A DNA stretch of 64,000 nucleotides from Devosia beringensis. GTDB lineage: Bacteria > Pseudomonadota > Alphaproteobacteria > Rhizobiales > Devosiaceae. Location: NCBI RefSeq assembly GCF_014926585.1, contig NZ_CP045422.1, forward strand, positions 3,564,001-3,628,000, written 5' to 3'. Below are positions 11,371 to 20,384 of this stretch, one piece after another. The translations under genes and the position numbers were made by a program. The notes beneath the pieces were generated by a model that made no database searches, was not told the origin of the DNA, and saw only the letters and a program-made list of their open reading frames with translations. Position 1 is the first letter of the stretch. The number at the start of each line of letters is the position of its first letter.

Positions 11371-12348
11371 TTGGACCACAAGCGACTGGGTAACAGCGGC
11401 CTCAAGGTCTCGCGCCTCTGCCTTGGCTGCATGACCTATGGGGCGCCCGACCAGGGCAATCATCCCTGGACCCTGCCCGAGGCGGAGAGCCGTCCCTTCA
11501 TCCGCCAGGCGCTGGATCTCGGCATCACCTTTTTCGACACCGCCAATGTCTATTCGGATGGCAGTTCCGAGGAAATCCTGGGCCGCGCCTTCAAGGATTT
11601 CGTGCGTCGCGAGGACATCGTCCTTGCCACCAAGGTCAATGGCGCCACCCGCCGCACCGATGCCAATGCCACCGGCCTGTCCCGTCGCGCCATCCTGCGC
11701 GAAATCGACGCCTCGCTCGACCGCCTGCAGACCGACTATGTCGACCTCTACCAGATCCACCGCTGGGACGATGACACGCCCATCGAAGAGACCATGGAGG
11801 CGCTGCACGACGTCGTCCGCTCCGGCAGAGCCAGCTATATCGGCGCCTCGTCCATGTCCGCCTGGCAATTCTCCAAGGCCCAGTATGTCGCCCGGCTGAA
11901 CGGCTGGACGCCCTTTGTCTCCATGCAGAACCAGCTCAGCCTGCTCTACCGCGAGGAGGAGCGCGAAATGCTGCCGCTCTGCGCCGACCAAGGCGTTGGC
12001 ATCATCCCCTGGAGCCCACAGGGCAGGGGCCTGCTCACCCGCCCCTGGGGCCAGGCCACCGGCCGCTCCGGCACCGACAATGTCATTCCCAAGGTCTATG
12101 GCGACACCGCCGAGATGGACCGCGGCATTGTCGATGCCGTTCAGGCCGTCGCCCAGCGCCACGGCGTTGCCATGTCCCAGGTCGCTCTGGCTTGGGTCCT
12201 GCAAAACCCGCTGGTCACCGCGCCGATCATCGGCGCCTCCAAGCCGGGGCATCTGGCCGATGCGGTGGCTGCGCTGGACCTCAAGCTCAGCGTGGAAGAC
12301 ATCGCTGAACTGGAAGGGGCCTATCGGCCAAGGGCTGTGGTGATCTAG
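11371..12348 (+). CDS. Aldo/keto reductase
   Basis: A 325-residue (beta/alpha)8 NAD(P)H-dependent oxidoreductase. The catalytic tetrad is visible as Asp56, Tyr61, Lys88 and His130 (in FDTANVYSDG, ATKVNG and LYQIHRW). The C-terminal cofactor site includes APIIGASKPGHLADA. It resembles the YajO/Tas-like group of general aldehyde and ketone reductases; the substrate is unknown. The start is TTG at 11371 with a GAGCGGGAGAG ribosome site. Confidence 0.9.
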   Translation: MDHKRLGNSGLKVSRLCLGCMTYGAPDQGNHPWTLPEAESRPFIRQALDLGITFFDTANVYSDGSSEEILGRAFKDFVRREDIVLATKVNGATRRTDANATGLSRRAILREIDASLDRLQTDYVDLYQIHRWDDDTPIEETMEALHDVVRSGRASYIGASSMSAWQFSKAQYVARLNGWTPFVSMQNQLSLLYREEEREMLPLCADQGVGIIPWSPQGRGLLTRPWGQATGRSGTDNVIPKVYGDTAEMDRGIVDAVQAVAQRHGVAMSQVALAWVLQNPLVTAPIIGASKPGHLADAVAALDLKLSVEDIAELEGAYRPRAVVI

Positions 12349-12429
12349 GGGGCCGGCTTCGAGACCATCGCAGAAACAGGGGTAACGCTTCGCCTTCGCC
12401 GAAAGCAGACGTGGCGCGCTCTCCTTTGG

Positions 12430-13623
12430 CTATGTCGTTTGGGCCGTATTGATTTCGAGATGACGAGCAGACAGGGCTGCAGCCAGGGCGAGGATCGCTG
12501 AGGCCAGCATCACCATTAGCAGGCCAGACTGGGCATTCTCTTGCGTCAAGACGGCACCTGCGATCGCTGCCATAATAGAAGCGCCGGCGACGGTGATCGG
12601 GCCGGCGAGACCGGCGGCGCTTCCCGTCTGCGTTGCGCGCACCGAAATTGCCGCAGCATTGGCAATAGGCTGCGTAAGGCCGTTCGATACCCCGACGAAC
12701 AGGCATGGCCCGAACAATGCCATCACATGATCGACGCCGGCAAAGTACAGCAAGATGCCGAACAAGAGCCCACCACAGGCCACAAGCCTGCCTGCGATCA
12801 GCAGGGTGGCCTGCGGGAGATTGCCGGCGAGTCGCCCGGCCAGAAAACTGCCGAGCACGAAGCCGCCTGTGATCGAGCCCATGTAGAGACCCAGAACTGC
12901 TGGCGATAGATCGAAGGTTGAAGCGGCCAGGGGAGCGCCAGCCAGGAAGGCATAGAAGGCGCCGACCGAGAAGGCCATGCACAGGCAATAGGCCAGGAAG
13001 CGTTTGGAGCCGAGCAGTTCGGGATAGGCTTTGTACTGCTCCAGCATCGTCATGGATCGCGACGTGTTCGTCTCGCGCAGGTCGGTCCAACACAATGCCA
13101 GGACCGCGATGCCAAAAAGCGCCAGAACGTAGAAGCTGGCCCTCCAGCCAAATACCTGATCAAGCAGCCCGCCTGCCGTGGGGCCGAGCATGGGTGCAAT
13201 TGCCCACGCCATGGCCAGATAGCCGAACCGGCTCGCGGCCTGTTCTCGATTGGTCGTGTCACGGATCACCGCGAGCGACACCGCGTAGGTTGGCGCGATC
13301 ACAGCCTGCACCATCCGGCAGGCCAGGAAGGTCCAGGCATCCGGCGCCAGGGCGCAACCGACTGTCGCAACGATAAATATCGCCAGCGCCCAGAGGATTA
13401 CGGGCCGGCGACCAAAACGGTCCGAGAGCGGGCCCACAACGAGCTGAAGGCATGCTGACACAATGGCATAGGCCGCCAGCGAAAGGCCGATCAGTCCATA
13501 ATCTACGCCAAATTCGGCGGCCATCTGGGGGAGGGATGGAAGGAAGAAGTTGATCGGCAGGATAGCAAGTGCCGAGAGAAAAACCAACGTGGAGAGGCGA
13601 GGAGAAGCTGATGGACCTGGCAT
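12430..13623 (-). CDS. Bcr/CflA-family multidrug MFS exporter
   Basis: A 397-residue, 12-helix major facilitator. The N-terminus ILPINFFLPSLPQMAAEFGV and the motif GPLSDRFGRRPVILWAL (loop 2-3, motif A) are typical of the Bcr/CflA drug:H+ antiporters (bicyclomycin, chloramphenicol and others). The start at 13623 is preferred to the longer frame, whose extra 52 residues pass through the leader hairpins. The 5' leader holds an intrinsic terminator and a three-armed RNA fold (13659-13738), which suggests attenuation. Confidence 0.86.
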   Translation of the reverse strand: MPGPSASPRLSTLVFLSALAILPINFFLPSLPQMAAEFGVDYGLIGLSLAAYAIVSACLQLVVGPLSDRFGRRPVILWALAIFIVATVGCALAPDAWTFLACRMVQAVIAPTYAVSLAVIRDTTNREQAASRFGYLAMAWAIAPMLGPTAGGLLDQVFGWRASFYVLALFGIAVLALCWTDLRETNTSRSMTMLEQYKAYPELLGSKRFLAYCLCMAFSVGAFYAFLAGAPLAASTFDLSPAVLGLYMGSITGGFVLGSFLAGRLAGNLPQATLLIAGRLVACGGLLFGILLYFAGVDHVMALFGPCLFVGVSNGLTQPIANAAAISVRATQTGSAAGLAGPITVAGASIMAAIAGAVLTQENAQSGLLMVMLASAILALAAALSARHLEINTAQTT

Positions 13624-13658
13624 GATCAAAGCCAATTGTTGGGGTGGGAAACGGGGCA

Positions 13659-13689
13659 ATAAAAAAGCCCCTTTGGGGGCTGATTTTTT
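13659..13689 (-). terminator. Terminator hairpin in the leader of the Bcr/CflA gene
   Basis: The stem AGCCCC / GGGGCT (13666-13671 and 13676-13681) has T-runs on both sides (six bases each). On the minus strand it lies 36 bp upstream of the start codon of the exporter, so it either attenuates that gene or ends an upstream small RNA. On the plus strand it can also stop read-through. Confidence 0.65.
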
Positions 13690-13738
13690 CGCGCATGGGT
13701 GCTTTCGCCTGGCAGCTATGCTGCCGTGCCCATGCGCG
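13690..13738 (-). promoter_or_regulatory. Three-way-junction RNA element in the exporter leader (candidate)
   Basis: The outer 10-bp arms CGCGCATGGG and CCCATGCGCG pair perfectly. They enclose a hairpin GGCAGC-ATA-GCTGCC and a small GC-GAAA-GC tetraloop hairpin. The fold sits directly upstream (6 A residues) of the leader terminator. That is the layout of an aptamer plus expression platform, or of a small RNA with its terminator. I do not recognise it as a known riboswitch class. Confidence 0.5.
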
Positions 13739-13872
13739 CGCCTACTACGACCATGCCGTTTTCGATCATCATGCGCCAATTGTTACGGCGCGGCGGAATA
13801 TCCGTCAACTCGACGTCTGGGCGGCAACGATCAGACTATCGCCGCCATGAGCCGCCCGTCCGCAATCCATCT

Positions 13873-13883
13873 GTGGACGCCCC
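13873..13883 (+). repeat. Subterminal inverted repeat, recombinase-3' end of the IS
   Basis: GTGGACGCCCC, a perfect inverted match to 15213-15223. Confidence 0.7.
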
Positions 13884-14122
13884 GTAAGACGCAAGCGGTT
13901 TTTGAAGGATTGCACGTAGTCGGATGCTGCCATCTGTCCGGCCTCTGATGCAGCACCAGAGGCTGCGGGCCCGTATGGGAGTTCGCGGACCGGATCCATA
14001 TCACCCACGGCGTGCTCTCGGCACAGTGGATTGCCCTGGTTTTCCGACCCCGTCTCGCCGACTGTTGTGCCATACCTTCCTTCGACCGACTACGTCTCCG
14101 ACGACCTCTGGCCCGCCTTGGC
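13884..14122 (-). ncRNA. Non-coding end of the IS; candidate bridge-RNA region
   Basis: About 240 bp with no convincing ORF between the recombinase stop and the subterminal repeat. It includes a hairpin CCTCTG-loop-CAGAGG (about 13939-13959). In IS1111-group elements the guide (bridge) RNA is encoded downstream of the recombinase gene, so this is the place to look. Target- and donor-binding loops were not resolved by eye. Confidence 0.35.
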
Positions 14123-15154
14123 TTACGCCGCAGCTGCGACCGGAGCTTTGTATTCCTCTTGTTTGATGAGCAGCGCCCAGACGATGCGCGCCGTCTTGTT
14201 GGCCAGTGCGACCGTGACCAGCATGCGCGGCTTGCGAGCCATCATCTGCTCAAGCCATGAGCCTGCGGGCGCACCTCGCTTGCTCGCTTGCAAGACCACC
14301 GCACTGGAGCCAATGATGAGAAGCCGCCGCAAGGTTCGCTCACCCATTTTGGTGATCGAGCCCAGCTTTTGCTTGCCACCGGTTGAGAGCTGACGTGGCG
14401 CCAGACCCAACCAGGCGGCGAAGTCTCGACCTTTGCTGAACGTCTCGGCTGGCGGAGCAAGGGCTACAATCGCCGTAGCGGTGATGGGACCCACGCCCGG
14501 TATTGTCATCAGTCGCCGGGCGACCACATCCTCGCGGGCTCGCCGTGCGATCTCCTTGTCCAGCTCGCCTATCTTGGCGTTCAGTTGATCGAGCAGATCG
14601 AGCATCGTGCGGAACATGGGCTTGGCTGTGTCTGGAAGCGACGAGCCCATCTCGCCATCGAGCATGTCGGCCAACACCGCTATATGTGACGGACCCTTTG
14701 GCGCGACCCAGCCATACTCGGTGAGGTGGCCGCGGATCGCATTGATCAACTGGGTGCGCTGCCGCACCAGAAGGTCGCGGGTTCTAAACACCAAAGCTGA
14801 TGCCTGCTGTTCCTCGCTCTTGATCGCCACGAACCGCATGCTGGGACGCTGCGCTGCCTCGCAGATGGCTTCGGCATCGACCGCGTCGTTCTTGTTCCGC
14901 TTTACGAAGGGCTTCACATAGGCTGGCGGGATAAGCTTGACCTTGTGACCCAACAGCGTGAGTTCGCGCGCCCAATGGTGCGCACCGCCGCACGCCTCCA
15001 ACGCCACTAGGGACTGTGGCTGCCGAGCGAAGAACTCCAGCAACTTCGTGCGGCTGATCTTGCGGCTAAACAGAGCTCGACCGCTTGAATCTGCACCGTG
15101 CGCATGGAAAACGTTCTTCGCGATATCCAGACCGATTGTGGTAACTTCCAACAT
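14123..15154 (-). CDS. IS110-family transposase (DEDD recombinase)
   Basis: A 343-residue protein. The RuvC-like N-terminal domain carries the acidic residues in IGLDIAKNVFH, VALEACGG and KRNKNDAVDAEA. The C-terminal domain has the transposase_20 helix-hairpin region MTIPGVGPITATAIV and the Ser-containing block GLAPRQLSTGGKQKLGSI, where the serine attacks DNA in this family. The ATG at 15154 follows GAGGAGG; the longer frame is not coding. The protein looks intact, so the element may be active. Confidence 0.93.
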   Translation of the reverse strand: MLEVTTIGLDIAKNVFHAHGADSSGRALFSRKISRTKLLEFFARQPQSLVALEACGGAHHWARELTLLGHKVKLIPPAYVKPFVKRNKNDAVDAEAICEAAQRPSMRFVAIKSEEQQASALVFRTRDLLVRQRTQLINAIRGHLTEYGWVAPKGPSHIAVLADMLDGEMGSSLPDTAKPMFRTMLDLLDQLNAKIGELDKEIARRAREDVVARRLMTIPGVGPITATAIVALAPPAETFSKGRDFAAWLGLAPRQLSTGGKQKLGSITKMGERTLRRLLIIGSSAVVLQASKRGAPAGSWLEQMMARKPRMLVTVALANKTARIVWALLIKQEEYKAPVAAAA

Positions 15155-15460
15155 GGGCGCCTCCTCAAGTGGTGTGTTGAACGACTCCACTTTGGCACAT
15201 CGATGCCGCCGGGGGGCGTCCACCCCATCACCCCAAAGTGACGATCAAACCCCGATCCGCCCCGGCGTCTCCGGCCGTGGCAACTCATCCCGAAATTCTC
15301 GGCAGACCAGGTGCTCCTCGCCCAAGCCTGTCGAAAAATCCCTCAGCCGCTCGTCGCCATGGTGCCGGCTGCTGACACATCTCGTCAGCCTGCTGGCGCA
15401 GAGCTATATTCAGCAATTGCCCGCAAGCAGGACGCGCGGGTGCCGGAACGAGGCCGAAAG
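15155..15460. other. IS upstream flank and promoter region of the MFS gene
   Basis: It holds the short IS end, with an 8-bp inverted pair CACTTTGG (15188-15195) / CCAAAGTG (15233-15240), and about 220 bp of chromosomal DNA before the MFS start. No gene is seen on either strand. Confidence 0.5.
15213..15223 (+). repeat. Subterminal inverted repeat, recombinase-5' end of the IS
   Basis: GGGGCGTCCAC, the perfect inverted partner of 13873-13883. Confidence 0.7.
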
Positions 15461-16810
15461 ATGAAGCCGTTTAACCAAATCCTGGCCAACAACCTCGTGG
15501 CCAATATCACCAATTTCACGGTCTGGTTCGCCATCACGTTCTGGACGTTTCTGGAGACAAGGTCGGTCTTCGCCACCGGCATGATCGCCGGGGTCTATCT
15601 GGTGTTCACCGCGGGTTTCGGCTTCTGGTTCGGCTCGATCGTCGATCACAATGCGAAAAAGACCGCCATGCTGGGCTCGAGCGTGGTCTCGGCGCTGTTC
15701 TATGGGGCAAGCCTGGTCGTCCTGCTGCTCGAGCCGGAGGGCGCCTTTGCCGATCCCTATGGCCCCTATCTCTGGGGCTTCGTGCTGCTGGTGATGCTGG
15801 GGGTGATTGCCGGCAATATCCGCTCCATTGCCCTGACCACCCTGGTGACGATCCTGGTGCCGGAAGGGGAGCGTGACAAGGCCAATGGCCTGGTGGGCAT
15901 GGTCACGGGCATCGGTTTTCTCACCACTTCGGTGATATCGGGGTTTCTGGTGGCCTATACCGGCATGCTGGGCGTGATCAGCTTGGCTATTGCCGCCACG
16001 GCGCTGGTCCTGCTGCACCTTGCCCTGGTGCGTGTGGACGAGGGGCGCGTAGCGCCGAGCGCCGATGACCCGGCCGAGCCCAGGCGCGTCGACATTGCCG
16101 GCACGATACGCGTCATCGCCGCCGTGCCGGGGCTGTTTGCGCTGATCTTTTTTGCCTGCTTCAACAATTTCCTCGGTGGCGTCTTCATGGCGCTGCTTGA
16201 CGCCTATGGTCTCTCGCTGGTCAGCGTCGAGGTTTGGGGCCTGATGTTCGGCGCGCTGTCCACGGCCTTCATCCTGAGCGGGATCATCATCTCCCGCACC
16301 GGGCTGGGCAAAAATCCGTTGCGCACGCTGCTGCTGGTCAACCTCATCACCTGGTCGGCTTGCTGCGTGTTCACCATCCAATCCTCGATCTGGCTGCTGG
16401 CCGCCGGCTGTTTCATCTGGATGCTGCTGGCGCCCTATGCCGAGGCGGCCGAACATACGACGCTGCAGAAGGTGGTGCCGCTGGAGCGGCAGGGAAGGGT
16501 ATTCGGCTTTGCCCAATCGGTGGAGCAATCCGCCTCGCCGCTGACGGCCTTCCTGATCGGGCCGCTGACCCAGTTCGTGGTGATCCCGTTCATGACCGAC
16601 GGGGCCGGGGCGCAATCGATCGGGGACTGGTTCGGCACCGGGCCCGACCGGGGGATCGCGCTGGTCTTCACCCTGGCCGGGGTCGTCGGCGTGCTGGTGA
16701 CGGTGCTCGCCTTCAATTCGCGCCCCTATCGCGACCTGTCGCGCGCCTATGCGGCGGGCAATGACGATGACGATGCGGATGGCGGCGCTGCGGTCGCGAG
16801 TCCCGCCTGA
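15461..16810 (+). CDS. MFS transporter
   Basis: A 449-residue major facilitator with about 12 helices. It begins NQILANNLVANITNFTVWF, with a short motif-A-like loop (FGSIVDHNAKKTAML, about 61-75), and ends in an acidic tail (NDDDDADGG). It resembles the MFS_3/enterobactin-exporter-like group; the substrate cannot be inferred. The ATG at 15461 is used; the longer open frame runs into the IS flank and lacks helices. Confidence 0.82.
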   Translation: MKPFNQILANNLVANITNFTVWFAITFWTFLETRSVFATGMIAGVYLVFTAGFGFWFGSIVDHNAKKTAMLGSSVVSALFYGASLVVLLLEPEGAFADPYGPYLWGFVLLVMLGVIAGNIRSIALTTLVTILVPEGERDKANGLVGMVTGIGFLTTSVISGFLVAYTGMLGVISLAIAATALVLLHLALVRVDEGRVAPSADDPAEPRRVDIAGTIRVIAAVPGLFALIFFACFNNFLGGVFMALLDAYGLSLVSVEVWGLMFGALSTAFILSGIIISRTGLGKNPLRTLLLVNLITWSACCVFTIQSSIWLLAAGCFIWMLLAPYAEAAEHTTLQKVVPLERQGRVFGFAQSVEQSASPLTAFLIGPLTQFVVIPFMTDGAGAQSIGDWFGTGPDRGIALVFTLAGVVGVLVTVLAFNSRPYRDLSRAYAAGNDDDDADGGAAVASPA

Positions 16811-17053
16811 ACCGTCAGCGCGCGGTTACCGGCGCCGCGTCGGCGGCACATTATGGGCCTTATCCGGGCCGGGCAGGGCGCCGGGCTCTTGCCCTTTTCG
16901 GCCGCTTCGCCTATATCGCGCTTGCGTTCGACCGTGTGTCGGCGCGATTTCACACACGAGGCAGGCGTTTTGGGGAACCGAAATGCCATCCGGTGGCGGG
17001 TAACCGCCGCAAGGCCTCGTGGCGGCATCAACCGGTAAACAGGAGCAGCCCCA

Positions 17054-17854
17054 ATGGCACTGCCCGATTTTTCTATGCGTCAATTGCTTGAAGCTGGCGT
17101 TCACTTTGGTCACCAGAAGCACCGCTGGAACCCCAAGATGGAACGCTACATTTTCGGCGTTCGCAACGACATCCACATTCTCGACCTGAGCCAGACGGTT
17201 CCCGTGCTGAGCCGCGCCCTGCAGCTCGTCAGCGACACCGTCGCCGATGGCGGCCGCGTGCTGTTCGTTGGCACCAAGCGCCAGGCCGCTCCCCTGGTCG
17301 CCGAGGCTGCCAAGCAGTCGGCCCAGTATTTCGTCAATTCGCGCTGGCTCGGCGGCACGCTGACCAACTGGCAGACGATTTCCAAGTCGATCGCCCGTCT
17401 GCGTGAACTCGAAGCCATGGGCGATGACGAACTCGCGCTGCGCACCAAGAAGGAACGCCTGATGATGAGCCGCGAACAGGAACGCCTCGAGCGCGACCTG
17501 GGCGGCATCAAGGACATGGGTAACCTGCCATCGCTGCTGTTCGTGATCGACACGAACAAGGAAGCCAATGCGATCAAGGAAGCCCGTCGCCTGGGCATTC
17601 CGGTCATCGCCATTGTCGATACCAATTGCGATCCCGATACCGTCGACTACGCCATTCCCGGCAATGACGACGCCTCGCGCGCCCTTGAGCTCTATACCTC
17701 GCTGATCTCGCGTGCGGCGATCGACGGCATCGGCCGTTCGTCCTCGGCGCTGGGTGCCGATGCCGGTGCCCGTGAGCAGGCTCCGGTTGAAGACCTGCCG
17801 GTCGAAGCCCCGGCCGCCGAAGAAGCGCCAGTCGCGCAGCCCACCATCAACTAA
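17054..17854 (+). CDS. rpsB: 30S ribosomal protein S2
   Basis: A 266-residue protein with the S2 signatures [16 protein letters not shown] (residues 5-20) and the later [25 protein letters not shown]. The extra Ala/Glu/Pro-rich C-terminal tail (about 30 residues) is usual in alphaproteobacteria. AGGAG precedes the ATG. It is the first gene of the rpsB-tsf unit; the 240-bp upstream gap must hold its promoter and possibly an S2-responsive leader. Confidence 0.98.
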   Translation: MALPDFSMRQLLEAGVHFGHQKHRWNPKMERYIFGVRNDIHILDLSQTVPVLSRALQLVSDTVADGGRVLFVGTKRQAAPLVAEAAKQSAQYFVNSRWLGGTLTNWQTISKSIARLRELEAMGDDELALRTKKERLMMSREQERLERDLGGIKDMGNLPSLLFVIDTNKEANAIKEARRLGIPVIAIVDTNCDPDTVDYAIPGNDDASRALELYTSLISRAAIDGIGRSSSALGADAGAREQAPVEDLPVEAPAAEEAPVAQPTIN

Positions 17855-17892
17855 GTTCGCGTCACGCGGATTTTGTCCTGATTTTGAACGAT

Positions 17893-17914
17893 GCGGCCCC
17901 TGCAATGGGGCCGC
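17893..17914 (+). promoter_or_regulatory. rpsB-tsf intercistronic hairpin
   Basis: A perfect 8-bp GC stem (GCGGCCCC / GGGGCCGC) with loop TGCAAT lies in the 74-bp gap just before the tsf ribosome site (AGAGG). There is no T-tract, so it is more likely an mRNA-stability or partial-attenuation element than a full terminator. Confidence 0.6.
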
Positions 17915-17928
17915 CAAGAGGTGAACCC

Positions 17929-18858
17929 ATGGAAATCACTGCAGGAATGGTCAAGCAGCTCCGCGACGCAACTGGCGTCGGGATGATGGACTGCAAGAAG
18001 GCCCTGGCCGAGACCAATGGCGAGATGGAAGCGGCGATCGACTGGCTGCGCACGCGCGGCCTCGCCAAGGCCGCCAAGAAGGCCGACCGCGTCGCTGCCG
18101 AAGGCCTGGTTGGCATTGCCAGCAAGGGCACCACGGCTGCCGTTGTCGAAGTGAACTCGGAAACCGATTTCGTTGCCCGCAACGAGCAGTTCCAGACCAT
18201 TGTTGGCACCATTGCCACGCTGGCGCTTGAGGCCAAGGGCGATGTCGCCGCGCTGGGCGAAATGGCCTATCCGGGCACAAGCAATACGGTTTCGGTCGAA
18301 CTGGGCGAAGCCATCGCCAAGATCGGCGAGAACATGAACCTGCGCCGCACCGAGCTGGTCTCGGTCAGCGACGGTGTCGTGGAAAGCTATGTCCATAACG
18401 CGGTCAAGACCGGCCTTGGCAAGATCGGCATTCTGGTCGCGCTGGAATCGACCGGTGACAAGGCTGCCCTGTCGGCTCTCGGCAAGCAGCTGGCCATGCA
18501 CATTGCGGCCACCAACCCGCTGTCGATCGATCCTGAAGACCTCGACCAGACCGTGGTGGCCCGCGAGCGCGCCATCATTCTCGAGCAGGTCAAGGAATCG
18601 GGCAAGTCGGCAGAGATCGCCGAAAAGATGGTCGACGGCCGGATGCGCAAGTATTTCGAGGACGTGACCCTTCTGGCCCAGACCTTCGTGATCGATGGCG
18701 AGACCAAGGTCCGCGATGCGATCAAGAATGCCGAAAAGACCGTCGGCGCGCCGATCAAGCTGACCCGCTTCGTGCGCTTTGCGCTCGGCGAGGGCATTGA
18801 AAAGGTCGAGACCGACTTTGCGGCTGAAGTCGCTGCTACCGCCGGCGTCAAGAAGTAA
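17929..18858 (+). CDS. tsf: Translation elongation factor Ts
   Basis: A 309-residue guanine-exchange factor for EF-Tu. The N-terminal UBA-like segment with [19 protein letters not shown] and the ETDFVARN motif of the core are clear. The start is the ATG at 17929 after AAGAGG; the frame open upstream runs through the intercistronic hairpin. Ends before a terminator at 18976. Confidence 0.97.
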   Translation: MEITAGMVKQLRDATGVGMMDCKKALAETNGEMEAAIDWLRTRGLAKAAKKADRVAAEGLVGIASKGTTAAVVEVNSETDFVARNEQFQTIVGTIATLALEAKGDVAALGEMAYPGTSNTVSVELGEAIAKIGENMNLRRTELVSVSDGVVESYVHNAVKTGLGKIGILVALESTGDKAALSALGKQLAMHIAATNPLSIDPEDLDQTVVARERAIILEQVKESGKSAEIAEKMVDGRMRKYFEDVTLLAQTFVIDGETKVRDAIKNAEKTVGAPIKLTRFVRFALGEGIEKVETDFAAEVAATAGVKK

Positions 18859-18975
18859 ACTTGCCGCCGATCCCTGCGGGTGGGCCCATGGGCCCGCTCG
18901 CTGTTCTCCCGGCTCGCCTTGATTTGGCCCGGGATCGAGCACAAAACCCTGCCTGAGTTTGTTTTGCCCGGTGCG

Positions 18976-18999
18976 GCGCTTTCTTTTGAAGGCGCTTTT
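18976..18999 (+). terminator. Intrinsic terminator after tsf
   Basis: The stem GCGCTTTC / GAAGGCGC (one G-U pair) with a TTTT loop is followed by TTTT. It separates the rpsB-tsf unit from pyrH, which must have its own promoter in the next 60 bp. Confidence 0.65.
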
Positions 19000-19063
19000 G
19001 CCTTAGTGTCTGCCGGGCCGCCGGATTCGGTGCCTCGCGCTGTTTTCCGTAAGGGGTTCGTCG

Positions 19064-19774
19064 ATGGTGCCTGCCTATAAACGCATTTTGCTCAAGGTAT
19101 CGGGTGAGGTGCTGGCCGGTGACCAGTCGTTCGGCATCGAGCCGGAATTCCTGCAATCGGTCGCCAAGCAGATCGCCGATGCCGCCAAGAACGGCACGCA
19201 GATCGCCATCGTCATCGGCGCCGGCAATATCTTTCGCGGCATGGCCGTGGCCGCCAATGGCACGGACCGCGTCACCGCCGACCTGATGGGCATGCTGGGC
19301 ACGGTGATCAATTCGCTGGCCCTGAGCAATGCCATCAGCCGGCAGGGCGTCAAATCCAAGGTATTTTCCGCGCTCACCATGCCGTCGGTCGCCGACAGCT
19401 TCACCGCCCGCGCCGCCAAGGCAGCGCTGGACGAGGGCTTTGTGGTGGTCTGCGCCGGGGGCACCGGCAACCCGTTTTTCACCACCGACACGGCCGCAGC
19501 GCTCAAGGCGATCGAGCTCGAATGCGACGTGCTGCTCAAGGGCACCAAGGTGGACGGCGTCTATTCGGCCGACCCCAAGAAGGATCCGACTGCGACCCGC
19601 TACGAGACCGTCAGCTATGACGAAGTGATCGGGCAGAACCTCAAGGTCATGGATACTGCCGCATTCGCGCTTGCCCGCGACAATGGCTTGCCGATAATCG
19701 TATACGCGCTTGACGACGACGCTGGCCTTGCCGGTGTGCTGGCGGGCACTGCCCGCTCCACCCGCGTGGGCTAG
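19064..19774 (+). CDS. pyrH: Uridylate kinase (UMP kinase)
   Basis: A 236-residue enzyme of the amino-acid-kinase fold that makes UDP from UMP with ATP. Motifs: [13 protein letters not shown] at the start, [21 protein letters not shown] and [14 protein letters not shown]. It heads the pyrH-frr-uppS-cdsA-rip run. The start has AAGGGG upstream. Confidence 0.97.
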   Translation: MVPAYKRILLKVSGEVLAGDQSFGIEPEFLQSVAKQIADAAKNGTQIAIVIGAGNIFRGMAVAANGTDRVTADLMGMLGTVINSLALSNAISRQGVKSKVFSALTMPSVADSFTARAAKAALDEGFVVVCAGGTGNPFFTTDTAAALKAIELECDVLLKGTKVDGVYSADPKKDPTATRYETVSYDEVIGQNLKVMDTAAFALARDNGLPIIVYALDDDAGLAGVLAGTARSTRVG

Positions 19775-19800
19775 ACGCGCCAGACTGGAAGGACGACACA

Positions 19801-20355
19801 ATGGCCTACGACCTCACTGACATCAAAACCCGCATGCAGAAGTCCATCACCTCTCTCAAGGACGAGCTGGCGGGCCTGCGCACGGGACGCGCCAGCGCGA
19901 GCCTGCTCGAACCCGTGACCGTGGAGGCCTATGGCTCGCGCACGCCGCTCAACCAGGTGGCGACGGTGACGGTGCCCGAGGCGCGCATGCTCAGCGTCCA
20001 GGTCTGGGACCGCAGCCTCGCCAATGCCGTGGAAAAGGCCATTCGCGACAGCGGGCTGGGCCTCAATCCCATGGGCGAGGGGCAGATCATCCGCGTGCCG
20101 CTGCCCGAGCTCAATGAAGAGCGCCGCCGCGACCTGACCAAGGTCGCGCACAATTATGCCGAAGCCGCCCGCGTGGCGGTGCGCCATATCCGCCGTGACG
20201 GCATGGACGCGCTCAAGAAGGCGGAAAAGGACGGCGACATGGCCCAGGACGATGCGCGCGCGCAGTCCGACCTGGTGCAGAAGGCTACCGATGCCGCCGT
20301 GACCGAGATCGACCACGTCGTGGCGGCCAAAGAAGCCGAAATCATGCAGGTTTAA
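19801..20355 (+). CDS. frr: Ribosome recycling factor
   Basis: 184 residues, the usual RRF length. It starts with the three-helix-bundle segment [23 protein letters not shown] (shown only in part here: LRTGRAS) and has the LNEERRRDL and [17 protein letters not shown] blocks. With EF-G it splits post-termination ribosomes. It lies 26 bp after pyrH, as in most bacteria. Confidence 0.97.
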   Translation: MAYDLTDIKTRMQKSITSLKDELAGLRTGRASASLLEPVTVEAYGSRTPLNQVATVTVPEARMLSVQVWDRSLANAVEKAIRDSGLGLNPMGEGQIIRVPLPELNEERRRDLTKVAHNYAEAARVAVRHIRRDGMDALKKAEKDGDMAQDDARAQSDLVQKATDAAVTEIDHVVAAKEAEIMQV

Positions 20356-20384
20356 GCCGAACCGGCTGCGCCGGGAGGGCGTAG

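Larger units (their letters stand above)
13870..15240 (-). mobile_element. IS110-family insertion sequence, IS1111-like (ends approximate)
   Basis: It contains a full-length DEDD recombinase gene (14123-15154) with about 240 bp of non-coding DNA downstream and under 100 bp upstream. An 11-bp perfect subterminal inverted repeat, GTGGACGCCCC (13873-13883) and GGGGCGTCCAC (15213-15223), marks both ends. Subterminal repeats of this kind are a trait of the IS1111 branch. No target duplication is expected in this family, so the exact ends are not fixed. It sits between two MFS genes and breaks none. Confidence 0.75.

Noticed and set aside
13831..14073. Small ORFs downstream of the IS110 transposase
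   Set aside because: They cross the subterminal repeat, lack ribosome sites and fit non-coding IS DNA better.
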